Shown: positions 1 to 11,570, numbered from the stretch's first letter. The stretch is DNA of 64,000 nucleotides from Tolypeutes matacus (GCA_026826555.1 JAKSZT010053837.1:4874520-4938519); one strand, 5' to 3'. A program made the numbers and translations. The notes: a model not told the origin generated them from the sequence alone.

Positions 1-59
1 CCAGCCCTCTCCTTTCCTAGGGGGTTGGAGGGGTGGAGATGGAATTGAAGGTGTTCAAC

Positions 60-760
60 CAACCAGTTTGTGTGGGCTGAAAGTGCCTGCAGTTGTCCGG
101 AGAAGCTGAGGAAACACTTCTCCTCTCATATCTTTTAGGGTTGCAGGGATGGAGCCCCAGGTGTCTGACTAGCCAGTCTGTGCTGGCCAATGTACCTGCA
201 GTTTACCCAGACAAGCTGGTACCGGTCCCTCCAGCTTCCTTCCTCCCAGAGGTGGGGTTGAAACCTAGGCTAGGGCTGCAATCCGATCTGGGTAGAAAGA
301 AGCTGGTCCTTACTGTCACTGTGATTTTCAATTAGCTCCACATCCCCTCATGCCAGGGGTGGAGTTAAAATGGCAGCTACAGGCCTCTTTCCGACTTGGA
401 CGGGTTCAAACTTTAGCTGTTCTTAGGGTTATACTTTAGCCAGCTAAATTTACTAATCAGTAGCTGAAGCCAGTGGCCAACTGTTTCTTCCTCCCTTTTT
501 TGGGAAATGGAGCTTCCAATTCCAGCCACAGAACAGCTCCTGAGGCAGCTTGTGCTGCCAGAGTAGGATGATCACCAGCCTCAGGGGCATGGCCTGTAGT
601 TTCCCGGAGAGGCTGACACAGGTCTCTCCAGCTTCCTCCCTGCTGGAGGTGGGGCTGGGGTGTAGGCTAGAGCTACGATCTGATCTGTGTGGAAGGAAGT
701 CTGTCTCTACCTTCACTGTGATTTTCAGTCTGCCCCTTCCCCAGGCTTTGTTTTTGAAAA
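60..760. repeat. Three degenerate copies of an unclassified GC-rich motif
   Basis: A motif of the type 'cctgcagtttcccggagaagctg' recurs at about 87, 190 and 588. After the second and third copies there follow a shared stretch with 'ccagcttcct', a 'ggtggggctg' block and 'cactgtgattttca'. The copies are diverged and partly open in one frame. I do not recognise the family; it could be the 5' region of an old retroelement, since an L1 fragment follows directly in the same orientation. Confidence 0.5.
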
Positions 761-889
761 GCTGCCTCCCCTCAGGGGGTTTCCGGGAGGGGTCTCGTGG
801 CCATGTTTTTCCACTGTTATGGTTATGGCTTTGTTCTCACTAACTGCCTTCCCTCATTTCCTATACCAACCTGCCTCAATACCACAGCC

Positions 890-1445
890 ATTTCGGATTT
901 ACTCCAGGTGCGCAAGGCTGGCTCAACATTCTAAAACCAATCAATGTAATCCATCACATCAACAGGCAGAAGGAAAAAAGTCATATGATTTCTTTTGTTG
1001 ATCATTAGATGGAGAAAAAACATTTGACACCCATTGTTGATAAAAACTCCAAGCAAACTAGGAATACAGGGGAACTTCCTCAACTTGATAAAGTACATCT
1101 CCAAAAACCTATACCTAACATCATACTTACTGTGAGAAACTAGATGCCTTCCCCTAAGAGTGAGAGCAAGGCAAGGATACCCCTCTCCCCACTCCTATTC
1201 AGCATCATACTGGAAGCTAAGACAGGAGATAGACAAGAAAAGGAAATAAAAGGTACGCAGATTCGAAAGGAAGAAAAAATTCTTTACTCTCAGATGATAT
1301 CATTGTTTATGTAGAAAATACCAAAGAATTGACAAAAAAAAAAAACAAAAATACACCACAAAAACGAAAAAAATTCCTTGAACTAATAAGTGATTATGCC
1401 AAGATAGTAGGATACGAGGTTAATATACAAACATCAATTACCTCC
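890..1445 (+). mobile_element. Old L1 fragment, reverse transcriptase region of ORF2
   Basis: Broken sense-strand L1 ORF2 sequence. Recognisable are the stretch around 'gcaaggctggctcaaca', the asparagine/histidine-rich 'caatgtaatccatcacatc' segment and the later 'cccctctccccactcctattcagc' segment that precedes the catalytic motif. Stops and indels are frequent. Confidence 0.75.
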
Positions 1446-1663
1446 TATATAAGAGTATCACTTGGATGTGTCCTTAGAGCTTAACTACTTGTTCCCTGGG
1501 GACCTGATGATCCTGGGATCAGCACAAAGGGGCCACTCGGAAAAAGCTGCATTTCAAACTCCAATTTAGCCAATTTTTGGCTGTTGTGGCCATTTTTTTT
1601 CTTAGCTCTTTGCGCTTCCTTTCAATTAAAACAACTGCCAGGCAACTTTCTTGAGCTATTTTC

Positions 1664-1848
1664 TTTTTTTTTTATTTTAAGATTTTATTTATTTATTCAT
1701 TTATCCCCCCCTTGCTGCTTGTGCTCGCTGGGTCAGCTAACCACACCGTGCGGGCGGGCTTGCCTTCACCAGGAGGCCCCGGGAACCGAACCCGGGGCCT
1801 CCCATATGGTAAACGGGAGCCCCACTGATTGAGCCACAGCCGCTTCCC
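1664..1848 (-). mobile_element. DAS-type tRNA-derived SINE
   Basis: Minus-strand SINE: the head reads ggaagcggctgtggctca with a 'gggttcggttcc' B box, followed by a short GC-rich body and an A-rich tail seen here as T-rich 1664-1705. Flanked by 13-bp target duplications (ttgagctattttc 1651-1663; one mismatch at 1849-1861). It interrupts the MIA2-like pseudogene. Confidence 0.9.
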
Positions 1849-2144
1849 TTGAGCTGTTTTCGAAGGGGAACCGATCCACCTTTGAATGACAGAAATGGCG
1901 CTTTCCATTTTTTTCCGCAAATCTTCAGAAATCTTCCTGTAGGAGTCAAGGTTTTGGCGGATAAGCCTGGTGTTTTCAGTCAGTTGGGGAAGTTCCTCCT
2001 CTATTTGGAAAAGGTAAATGTCCTCCTCCATTGATTTCCTATGAAGCTGCATTTCATGTTCTTAATGTTGTCCACACGGCCTTTGAAGTTGCTTCTGAAG
2101 ATCACGTTCAAACTGCGTTTTCATGCTGTAAAGATGCCTTTTCT

Positions 2145-2250
2145 ATGGGAAACGGATGTGGCTCAAGAGGTTCGGCGTCCGTCTACCATATGGAGAGACC
2201 GGGGTTCGATCCCCGGTACCTCCCGGTAAAAAAATTAAAAAAAAAAAAAA
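2145..2250 (+). mobile_element. Short head-only SINE
   Basis: A tRNA-like head of about 75 bases with A box (tggctcaagaggt) and B box (ggttcgatcc) is followed directly by an A-rich tail, without the body found in the other SINEs. Perfect 14-bp target duplications (aagatgccttttct) lie at 2131-2144 and 2251-2264. It interrupts the MIA2-like pseudogene. Confidence 0.88.
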
Positions 2251-3239
2251 AAGATGCCTTTTCTGGCTGGACATTTTTGGTTTGAACTAAAAGTACTTTT
2301 ATCACTTGATTTTCTTCCCATAATATATTAAAATATTCCTTGTTTTTCTTTTTCAAGTTTTTTTTAAAGGAAACATTTAAGTTAACAGCATCGATGAGTT
2401 TCTTCAAATTGTCTTTTGACTGATAATCTTGGTCACCATTTTCTGATTCACTCTTTCTGCCTAATTCCTTCTTGTGATCATCCACGCAATATTCTTCAAA
2501 GAGCGCAGGTAAATTTATCATCTTCAAGACAGTTTCCATCAGAGATTTTAACTGGTTCTATGTATCATCTACAGCTTTTTTCTTTTGTGTGCGGAAGTTT
2601 TCAGGCATTTTTCTGTTCCTTCAGTGCCCATGCTTTTTCCTTCCATTCAGAAACTTCTAGGGCAAGCAGCTATAGGTTTTCCTGAATATGAATATTTTCA
2701 TCAAAACCATAAATTATTTCCCCCTGAGGTTCTTCTACATTCTTCTGAGATGATATTAAGATGTTTTTGGCCTCAGTCACTTGGGATTGGCAGTATTTTC
2801 ATGCTGAATGACACTGTCTGTCCTTCAAGATGGGCCATCACAATCTATGGACTGATGGGTTTAGGGAACTCACCTTTCTTCTCTACAAGAAGGTCTATTG
2901 CATCCTCAAGTTAAAGGCAGGCCTGTTCACATCCTTATTAAGTGCTGCCAAACACAGAGTTTGTAACGTCAGAGGACTGGTCTCCCCTGTAGGTGACTTG
3001 AGTACTTCAAAAGCTTCTGAAATCTGTCCAGTCTTTTCATGGATTTTACAATATTCTTCAACTTGGGCATAAATCTCTTGGCTAGCTCTTTTTCCCCTCA
3101 AACTGTGTCATAGGCTTTTTACTGTAACAACATTCAAAGTAGCACATACCAACATTTCCAAGGGAAACTCACAAACTTGAACTTTGGGTCCATAATTCAG
3201 ATACCACCATCAGAGCACCACACAGTTGCTCTGGGACCA

Positions 3240-3810
3240 GCTAAGAAGACATACCTGTGGCCATCCACAGGTCCTCCATTACTCTAAAGGGCACCACAGC
3301 TCTGCCTCTGGTCAGCGGTCTTTGGGCTAAATTGCCTGCCTGGAATCCTGTGGAGTGTTCTACCTCTAACCCTACCAAGTGCCTGGTACCAGGACAGACC
3401 ATCAGGGGTTGTGGGGAGGGGACGGGGCTAGGTTTTATCAACCAGTGCTCTCTAACTTTGCTCTGGTCACTGCACAAGGTTACTATTTGTACAGTATATT
3501 GGGGGAAATGGAAAAGGCTGATAATAGACACAGCAGAACACCTGAGAGCTATGACCACTTTAGGGCACACCTGGCCGCTGGGGTTGAAGGGATTTTGGTG
3601 ACTCCTTGAGGGACACTGTCCCTCAAGAGAAGAAGACTTAGGCCATCCAAGAAGTTTCATGCCATAAACAAACCTATTGAATTGAAAGTGAATAATCCTG
3701 GTTTTCCAGTCCTGGTTCTCCCTCTTCAATAGCTGCATGACCTGGGGCTTCAAAAGTATAACCAGTATTTGCAAAAAATAATGCAGATCATAAATATCTA
3801 ATTCATTTTC
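3240..3810. other. No recognised feature
   Basis: Moderately GC-rich sequence with overlapping open frames on both strands that share no family I know. Possibly an unrecognised old retroelement. Confidence 0.3.
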
Positions 3811-3814
3811 TTAT

Positions 3815-3955
3815 AGAGTATCTTTTAAGCCTGACAACCCTATGGGGTTGTTAAATCTCTTTCAATTGAAAAGCTTAGGCTTGTCCAAGGACACAAACTG
3901 CTAAGTTATGGGGTTGGATTTTGATTCCAAACCATCTGACTCCTAGTTCAGGTGT
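3815..3955 (-). mobile_element. MIR-like SINE remnant
   Basis: Minus-strand MIR pattern: cctatggggttgttaaat, a 'gtccaaggacacaaactgctaag' type segment and a 'ggattttgattccaaaccatctgac' type segment follow in MIR order. Confidence 0.6.
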
Positions 3956-4179
3956 GTGCTTGTTTGTTTCCTTAATTTTATATTCCTTAATGTGGGCAAC
4001 TTTCTTTTCCCTTCCCCCCCCCCCACTTTTGAAACAAAGGAATTAGAAAATGATGTCTAATGTCCATTCAACTCAAACTTTCTCTAATCCTGTCATCATT
4101 CTTTTTGCCTCTTAATGAAATAGGAAAGTGACCATGTTTGTCACATGCTATTCACTCATTTACTTAAGAAGCACTAATG

Positions 4180-5215
4180 AAACATGTATTTTTCAAACAA
4201 ATCAATTTTCTTGACACATGTTAATAAATATATAATTCATCCAAAGCGTACAATCCATGGTATTTTGTATAATCACATAGTTGTGTGCTCATCACTTCAA
4301 TCATTATTGGAGCATTTTCCTTGTTTCAATAATAATAATTATTATAAACAAAAAACAGACAAACAAGAAAATTCCTCACCTCTCAATCTCTCTCTGTGTC
4401 CCCTGCTGGGCATAGCTGCTATTTCTGGCTATTCTTGCACAATTATTTATGTTTATTAAGCAGTTTTATTGAGATATATTCACATACCATATGATCTAGC
4501 CAAAGTGTATAAACAATGGCTTTTTGTATAATCACGATATTGTACATTCATCATCTCAAAAACTTTAGGACAATTTCATTACTCCAAAAAGAAAGACTCC
4601 ACACCCCTTAGCATTCCTTCCTCAGCCCTATATAACCACTGATCTAATTTCATCTTTAGAAATTGATTTATATTTACATTTTATATAAATGGAATCATAT
4701 GATATGTAGTACTCTGTGTCTGGTCTCCTTCACTTAGCATAATGTTTTTTTTGTTTGTTTGTTTGATATTAACATTTTGTAGTAACCTACCTTTGTTTAG
4801 CTTCAAAGAAAAACAGTCTTATATATGCAGTTTAACCTATATTCATATTTCATATGATATATTAGTTCATAATAGTGTAATCATACACTATTTGTCCTTT
4901 ATTTATTTATTTTTTTTTTATTTTACCGGGAGGTCCCGGGGATCGAACCCAGGTCCCTCCATATGGCAGACGGACGCCCAACCATTTGAGCCACATCCGC
5001 TCCCTATTTGTCCTTTTGTGTCTGGCTTGCTTCACTCACCATAATGTCCTCGAGGTTCATCCATGTTGTCATATGTTTCACGACTTCATTTCTTCTTACC
5101 GCTGCATAATATTCCATCTTGTGTATACTCCATAATTTGTTTATCCATTCATCAATTAATGGACAACTGGATTGTTTCCAGCTTCTGGCTATCGTGAATA
5201 ATGCTTCCATTCCTT
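4180..5215 (-). mobile_element. L1 3' end (ORF2 C-terminus plus 3'UTR), minus strand
   Basis: On the minus strand 5210-5020 encodes the L1 ORF2 C-terminus (motifs [17 protein letters not shown] and MEYYAAV). Below it runs AT-rich L1 3'UTR sequence. The 3'UTR-type segment with 'ccaaagtgtataaacaatgg' and 'tttgtataatca' appears twice, at about 4180-4440 and 4445-4600, so either two L1 ends lie head to tail or the 3'UTR was duplicated. A SINE interrupts it at 4901-5003. Confidence 0.8.
4901..5003 (-). mobile_element. Short DAS-type SINE inside L1 3' end
   Basis: Minus-strand tRNA-like head (ggagcggatgtggctcaaa, B box gggttcgatcc) directly followed by an A-rich tail (T-rich 4901-4926). Perfect 13-bp target duplications (ctatttgtccttt) lie at 4888-4900 and 5004-5016. 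Confidence 0.9.
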
Positions 5216-6890
5216 TACTACTTTCAGCTACTAATTCTCAAAAAGAGTATGAAGAAACATTCATTAAATACTAACTGAAAATCCTGCTTATCTTTCAGTA
5301 AAATTTATTATGTGAGATTAGGCTTAAGAGTTTCTTTTTAAAAGGAATTGGAATAATTGTTATAAATAATGAAATCTCTTGAAACAAATGATTTTTATTT
5401 CTTTTCCTTATCAATTATTTCTTTTGATTAGTAATAATAAAATACTTTGAAGAGAAGGATTTTTTATTTTCATATTGAGTTGCATTTGTAAGTCTACTAG
5501 AAGTTACTAAGACAAATAAATTATTACTATTGAGCATTTTTGTTGCTTTTCTTAAATTTTAAAATTTATTTTATTTTGTTTTTCTTATTTTTTTTAATAG
5601 CAACTCAAATTAGGGTGATAAGCCTATTTTACCTTAATAATTCAATGATTGGAAATATAAAAAAAGTTAAAACTTCTCTATAAATAAAGTTTATTATTTA
5701 AAAATTGTTATACATTTAATAAGTATTTTTAGCTCAGTTTCAGAAGAGGCAGAGAATGGAGAAGTTTTAATTAATTATTTATGATATATTTCCCATTTAC
5801 TTCTGAATAAAGTATATTAACATATTTATAGGACAGGGAATTCATTATTTAATTTTTAAAGTACATAAAATAAATTAAAAGGAAGATAAAAAAAATAAAA
5901 GGAAGAGAGAGAGAACTACAGATTGGACACCTGAAATTAAAGGTGAGCTATAGTTCTGTTTTCTATAACTATAGTTAAGTAAAATATTCTGAAGAAATGC
6001 TTTTTTTTTCCTGTAACTGAAACCTAGGAGTGATTTATCACATAAAACCATAAAAGAGCATAAGGCACTCTAGCTAAAATAATGGTCAGTGTCTTCATCT
6101 GTGATGTTGCAGGAGATAGAGAGGTAAAACAAATGCATCTCAATACTATAAAATCTGAGGTCGTAAATTGTGCTGTAATCTAGTAAAGACATTTCTACTG
6201 GAAACTAAAATTGATCATTATCTAACTAAATATATAGAGAATAAAATGAAATTGTTAGATGCTCTTCCTTAGCTTTGTCTCTATGAAATATCTCCCTAGA
6301 GCTATTGGAACTTGCTATCTCACAGCCAGTTGGTGGTTGAGTTTTCTCATAATTGCCTGCAAAGCCCATATTTTGTGTTCTTTGGAGGGCAGATGGCTAG
6401 GCAGTGAGTCAACATTCTGCTGAGAGCATTTTGGAGATGAGCTTCTATTCTTACTTGGCATGAGGACCATCCCAATTCCACCTCACATGTAGAGGTTAAT
6501 ATCTCCATCATCATCAACACACCAAAATCAGAACTGGTATTAGAGCTAGGAGCAGCTCAGAGCTTCCAGTTTCCCTTCCTTCATGTTTCCCCTTTATCAT
6601 CTTTCATTGTTGTTTATGGATTGAAAACCAGTTGTGTCACTAGAGACCATACAGGGTGTGCTTATCACAAAAATTCCCAAAGGCAGCTTTCTGGTTACCT
6701 AAAATCATTTATAGGATTCATCGTTCTAATCCTATAATTCTACAGGACTACATTCTGTAATTCTGTCACATTCTAATTTTGTGACCTTTTTTTGGTGTCC
6801 CCTCAAGTGCTCAGGCCTTAAGCTACCCCTTTCTGCCCAGAGACCTTTCCTGTACTTCACCATTTTAAATACTTCCTAGGCTATGATCAA
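5216..6890. other. AT-rich intergenic DNA, no feature
   Basis: Long A/T-rich stretch with short runs of A and T; no coding frame of note and no repeat family I can name. Confidence 0.5.
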
Positions 6891-6894
6891 CACG

Positions 6895-7060
6895 TAAGAA
6901 TTTTCATTTTTTATTCAACAACGTATTCAATATATACTAGACACCTAACAAGTGAGAAGCACTATACTGGCCTCTGGGAAAACAAGGATGAATTAGACAA
7001 GATTCCAGATGTGCTTACAGTCTTGTGGGGACACAAACACTCGCCTGAAAAAAGTTCAAT
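6895..7060 (+). mobile_element. Ancient mammalian repeat fragment
   Basis: Contains 'ttattcaacaacgtattcaatatatactagacacc' followed by 'gcttacagtcttgtggggac', the order found in a very common, very old mammal-wide repeat. Family not assigned. (The quoted first motif starts at about 6912.). Confidence 0.4.
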
Positions 7061-7064
7061 AAAC

Positions 7065-8640
7065 TCACTGAATGCTACCAAGAAAATATGTGTTAGAACT
7101 AATATTACTGGGAAATAGAGGGGGATTTAGCTCCCACATGTATGGATTCAAATGCTCAGATGATACTGCCAAGATTTTCTTCATCTCTGAGACCTGTAGT
7201 CCCTACTGTAGCAAGATGACTGCCAATAGTTCCATCATCTCAATGACCACAGCAGAAGAAAAGTAAGCTTATCTACTGGGTGCTTCAGTGAAAGTCCCAG
7301 GATGAGTTCTGTTTGGCTCTGCTTGAGTCACGAGCCCATCCCTAAAGCAGTCGCTGTGCCCAGGGGAATATGAGGCTCTGATTGGCCAGGCTGGTTCACG
7401 TCTCCCTGTAGTCTTGGAGAGAGTCACTCCATCATAAACACGACATGGACCTAGAGGAAGTTCGCTGGGAAGAGTCATTGAGAGAGTGTTAGGGCCATTC
7501 ATCTCCCTGAAGAGGAGAAAGTGGGTACCTCCCACCATCACAAGCCATATGACAATTACTACAGAGAGTGGAGGTAATTGCAAGAAGCCCCCAGCTGGAG
7601 TTCTAACACCAGAGTAGAGTGAGAGTGTTCTTGGGAAAAATTGACATGTATCTCCTCCAATACAGGTGGACAAAGTGAATGGTGCCTGCCTCTTGTCTGG
7701 GGAAGTCTGAAGGCACGAGGCTGATGGAACTCTCTGTGATGACAGGGCAATGCAAGAGCGATCAACAGATGGTCAGACTGCACATGGACCATTTGCCAGG
7801 GCAAGGAGGTCTTGTTTTTCCATATACCAATGACATGTCTTGGAAGGAAAAGAGTTATGAGCCATCTTGAAAGGACCCCAGTCAAAATGGCTTTCTGTTA
7901 GAGTGACGGGATGCTGGCCTGAGGTGCAGGGTACATTGCAGCAGCTCAATCAGACAAGCTCGGTTTGGAATTGTGCGTGAGGGGCAGAGGGTAGTCAAAA
8001 CTTCATCAAAGCGCCACGCAGAAGGCAGCATTCAGAGTTCTACAACGCAGAGGGCACCGTCAGTGGAATTGCACACTAGTTACATATTTCTGGAAATATC
8101 CTCTACTTTCCCTCCTATTCAGAAGAGCCAGAAGCAAAAGAGCAAATGGAGCCAGGACAAATAACAAGAAAAAAATTGCACTCAAGGCCACCACGTTTAG
8201 CTGTGCAGATCGTGCTCAAGGTACCTGGCTGGGGCCCAAGCAGGGGCAGAATTCCAGCCAACCCTCCTCTTGACCCTCCTTGCCCTAGGCTGCCTCAAAG
8301 GAGGTGCTTTTTCAAATTCCCCTGAAGGAGCCCTTTGTGCCAGTGTGGCCCTAATCACAACTCCTTCCTCCCTGCAGATTTCTGAGCCACAAGTCAGGCC
8401 TGAGTTGGGAGAAGGAGACAAGCTTTAAACTAAAGGTGAGATGAAAGATTTTATTTAGATTTCACTAGATATTTTTATACCTCAAAATAATAGTGTTCTT
8501 CTAATATCTTAAAAGTCACTGGAAAACTGTAGGATCGTCCAAAATAGCTTTGAGGGATGGGGAAAGGATATAAGACAGAGTAAGCCCGAAGGTAGTGGTT
8601 GGAATAAAAGAAATAAAGCTGTGTTCAGGTTGTGCCTTCT
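7065..8640. other. No recognised gene; possible old repeat at 7150-7480
   Basis: The stretch 'gagacctgtagtccctactgtagcaagatg' onward through 'tctgattggccaggctggttca' has the feel of an old interspersed repeat, but I cannot name it. Open frames on the minus strand around 7269-7885 show no known domain. Confidence 0.3.
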
Positions 8641-8794
8641 AAATTCAGCTCATTCATTAAACTGGTCGCTTGTAGGCATCGAGGTCTCTTTACACTGCTG
8701 CCGAATATAAAATTTTGAATAAAAAAATATATGTATATCACCCGGTACATGCCGGTTTCTCCTCTGAAAATTTAAAAAAAGGAGGCCTAAGGAA

Positions 8795-8985
8795 GGAAGG
8801 TAATATTTATTGATGTATATCATGAATTGGACACTGGATCCCTTTGCTGCTCCCAGCAACCTTAAGGCATATTACTGCTTTACAGTTGAGGAAACTTCAG
8901 CTCAGACAGAGGTAACTGGGCTAAAGTCATCCCAACAGGGAATGACAGACGGGGATTCAAACTCGGACTTATTTTGACTAAAAAG
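8795..8985 (-). mobile_element. MIR-like SINE remnant
   Basis: Minus-strand MIR order: 'tttacagttgaggaaacttcagctcagacagagg', then 'taaagtcatcccaacaggg' and 'gggattcaaactcgg' segments. Confidence 0.7.
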
Positions 8986-9607
8986 TCCTTTGATTTCTGA
9001 AACGTCATTCTGTGAGAGTGATAGTTACTCTAAGGCTGGCCCCACCTATATTTCCATGGTCATGCAGCACTTTGTTTGTTCTTCAAAACTTAATCCGCCT
9101 GGACTCACCACACACAGCCTTGACCTAGGTTCGAAGCGAGCTAAACCTGAAAGGGTGTTTTATGGTCAGGTTTGTAACCCGAACAGCTGAGCGGTGCGGA
9201 GTGTGCGTGCTTGCTGAGCCACAAGACATTGAACCTCACAACGGCTCCCCTTTAATGTGGAATCAGAGAATTTCTTCCATATTTGTATAGAAAAAACTTT
9301 TTTTAAAAAGTTAAATTAATATATTCAAATTCCACCCTCATTTCTGGGGATTGAGTCCATTCACCTGTACATGTATTCACCTTTTCTCTTTAATCCATCA
9401 GAACACTTGTCTCTTGATATTTAATAAATGATTCCCCAAGTTTGCTTTTCTTAACCTCCTGACAGTTATGTGATATTTTTTCTGAGATAGGAGTTATATT
9501 TCTTCACAGAAAGTTTTTTTGTCTTCTCTTTAAGCATTCTATCAAATTTCCTTTAATAATTGGGCAGTAGAATTTTTTTTCTCAATTTCTAAAGTAAAAT
9601 GAATTAG

Positions 9608-9626
9608 ATTTTTTTTTTTTTTTTTT
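9608..9626. repeat. Poly(T) tract
   Basis: A T homopolymer of roughly 18 bases in AT-rich DNA, with no clear element attached. Confidence 0.6.
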
Positions 9627-10064
9627 GCTAATTTATGTCAAGTATTTGTCCATGTTTAGTCAAAACTATAGCACATTAGGAAAAAAAAAGGGGGGCGGGT
9701 AGCCTACAAAGCTTCTAGACTGCCTCATTTAATAGAGGAGGAAACAGAAATGTTACTGACATAGGTAATAAGTGGTATACTAATTAGTGGTATAACACAA
9801 GTCATTGTGTTAAAAATAATAATTGAAGCCCCTTCTAGACATTGATGAAGGAGTGCCATGACTTATTAACTGCCTGCCATGAGTGTGGTCAGGAATGTGA
9901 CAGGTACTTGCTGCGTCCCCACTACGCCATGCTGTCTCCTACAGTAACAAACTTTAATGTGCACATGTAGAGAATGACACATCGGATTCATAGGCCTGGG
10001 TGGGTCCTAAGAGCCTCTTTTTAACACAATCCCAGGTGAGGTCCATATACTGAGTAGCAAGATC

Positions 10065-10290
10065 CTGGACCTGTGGTTGACAAACTATAGCCAGCCAGCC
10101 AAGTCCAGTCTATCCATTGCCTGCTGTTTGCAACTAAGGTTTTCTTGGGACACAGCCATGCCCATTCATTTACATACCGCCTAGGCCTGCTCTTGCAAGC
10201 TACCATGGCAGAGTCCACTAGTTGTGGCAGACACCATATGGCCTGCAAATACTGGAATATTTACTGCCTGGCCTTTCACAGAAAAAAAAA
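10065..10290 (+). mobile_element. hAT (Charlie-like) non-autonomous DNA transposon remnant
   Basis: Starts near 'gtggttgacaaactatagcc' and carries 'gggacacagccatgcccattcatttac' and 'atatggcctgcaaatactggaatatttact', the order of a common placental non-autonomous hAT element. Exact subfamily not assigned. Confidence 0.7.
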
Positions 10291-10423
10291 AAAACCGCCA
10301 TCTAAATATCTTTTTAAACATTTTTTAAAAATATTTTTTAAAGATATATATAAAACAATAGTGCAACATTGAAAAAAAAAATCTGTAGAGTAGTAAAAAG
10401 AAAAAAAATCACCAATCCCTGTC

Positions 10424-10590
10424 CTGGAGCATGGGTTGTCACCCTTGGTTGCACATTAGAATCATCTGGGGAACTTTAAAAATCCTAATGCCCAAGCTAC
10501 ACTCAAGATAATTCATTCAGAAACTCAGGAGATGGGACCAGGTATCATTTTTTCAAAAGTCTATACAATGTTGAGCGCTACTGTTCTGAA
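10424..10590. mobile_element. hAT (MER20-like) remnant, first copy
   Basis: Carries 'cacattagaatcatctggggaactttaaaaatcc' and 'cattcagaaactcaggagatgggaccaggtatc', typical of MER20-like hAT elements. Ends just before a second related copy. Confidence 0.6.
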
Positions 10591-10591
10591 A

Positions 10592-10768
10592 CAATGGTTC
10601 TCAAATATTGGTGAGCACCAGAATCATTTGACATGACTGTCAAAATGTAATCTGGGGCCTTACCCCCAGATTATTATCAGGTCTGGAGCAGGACCCAAGA
10701 ATCTAAATAAATACACGAGGGTTCATGACCTAGGAGCCGGAGGACCACACATTAGAAGTAACAGAGGA
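10592..10768. mobile_element. hAT (MER20-like) remnant, second copy
   Basis: Starts 'caatggttctcaaatattgg' and contains 'gagcaccagaatcatttgac', 'cttacccccagattattatcaggtctgg' and 'aggacccaagaatct'. Lies directly after the related copy at 10424-10590. Confidence 0.65.
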
Positions 10769-10977
10769 TACTCTTTCCAATTTCATAGGAACTTGCTTTC
10801 TTGAAAGTTCTGCTTTAACTCAGGTGTTTACAGAATTATGATCCAGAAGAAGGAGTCTTATTACTAAGTGCAAATACCAGCAGCTGGACTTGTTACTAAT
10901 AAAAATGATACTGTGCACAAGACATGTCCTGAGTGTCATTTCTGTTATAAATTACAAAGACCCCAAGTTTCCCTAGA

Positions 10978-11178
10978 ACAGGGGTTCTTACCTTTTCTGT
11001 TCCACAGGCCCCTTTGCCAGTCAAATGAAAACCACGGACTCCTTACTAAGTCCACATTGTACTGTGTGTTATTTAATAAACATATCACACCTGCACCAAC
11101 ATGTTCCCACAAGAATAATGTTTTTTTTTTAACTTCAATCCAAGCTCACAGACCCCTGGTAAGAACCCCTGCCCTAGA
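10978..11178. mobile_element. hAT-like remnant with inverted ends
   Basis: 'caggggttcttaccttttctg' at the left and 'acccctggtaagaacccctgc' at the right form imperfect inverted ends around an AT-rich middle. The element at 58645-58885 has related content in the opposite orientation. Confidence 0.6.
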
Positions 11179-11316
11179 ACAATCCATAATTACTATGATT
11201 GTGCTTGAGATTTTGTCTTTTCGAAATGTAGAAAGGAGGTGTGAATAGCTGCTACTAAATAATTAGAAACACCTGGGAACATTTTGATTCCTCTGAGTAT
11301 GTTTTGGGTTATTTTA

Positions 11317-11570
11317 TTATTATTATTATTATTATTTTTAAAGATTTTATTTATTTATTCATTTATCCCCCCCTTGATGCTTGTGCTTGCTGTGTCCATT
11401 TGCTGTGCGTTTTTCTGTGTCTGCTTGTCTCCCCTTGCTGGGTGTCTTGCTGCGTCAGCTCACCGAGCCGCGTGGGCCGGCTTGCCTTCAACAGGAGGCC
11501 CTGGGAACCGAACTCGGGGCCTCCAATATGGTAAACGGGAGCCCCACTGATTGAGCCACATCCGCTTCCC
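11317..11570 (-). mobile_element. DAS-type SINE, long body
   Basis: Minus-strand SINE with head (ggaagcggatgtggctcaat, B box gagttcggttcc), a body longer than in the 1.7-kb copy, and an A-rich tail seen as T-rich 11317-11365. Perfect 12-bp target duplications (tgggttatttta) lie at 11305-11316 and 11571-11582. Confidence 0.9.

Larger units (their letters stand above)
1480..3230 (-). pseudogene. Intronless broken copy of a MIA2/cTAGE-family gene
   Basis: Read right to left on the minus strand, fragments in changing frames follow the order of the MIA2/cTAGE5 (and MIA3/TANGO1) protein: a membrane-segment-like stretch (FPLEMLVCATLNVV, about 3125-3170), a coiled-coil part, an acidic patch with 'SESENG' and 'LKKLIDAVNLN' (about 2540-2360), a helix with 'MQLHRKSMEED' (about 2040), and 'NGHNSQKL' near 1600. 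The parent proteins act at ER exit sites in export of large cargo. The parts are separate exons in the parent gene but contiguous here, so this is a processed copy. Many stops and shifts make it dead. Two SINEs (1664-1848, 2145-2250) were inserted later. The proline-rich C-terminus and a poly(A) tail are not seen. MIA2-like is favoured over MIA3-like by the C-terminal motif. Confidence 0.72.

Noticed and set aside
2145..2220. Possible genuine tRNA gene
   Set aside because: It has A and B boxes but is followed by a poly(A) tail and flanked by target duplications, so it is a SINE.
7269..7885. Two overlapping minus-strand frames of 134 and 108 codons
   Set aside because: No recognisable domain; the sequence has the character of old repeat DNA.
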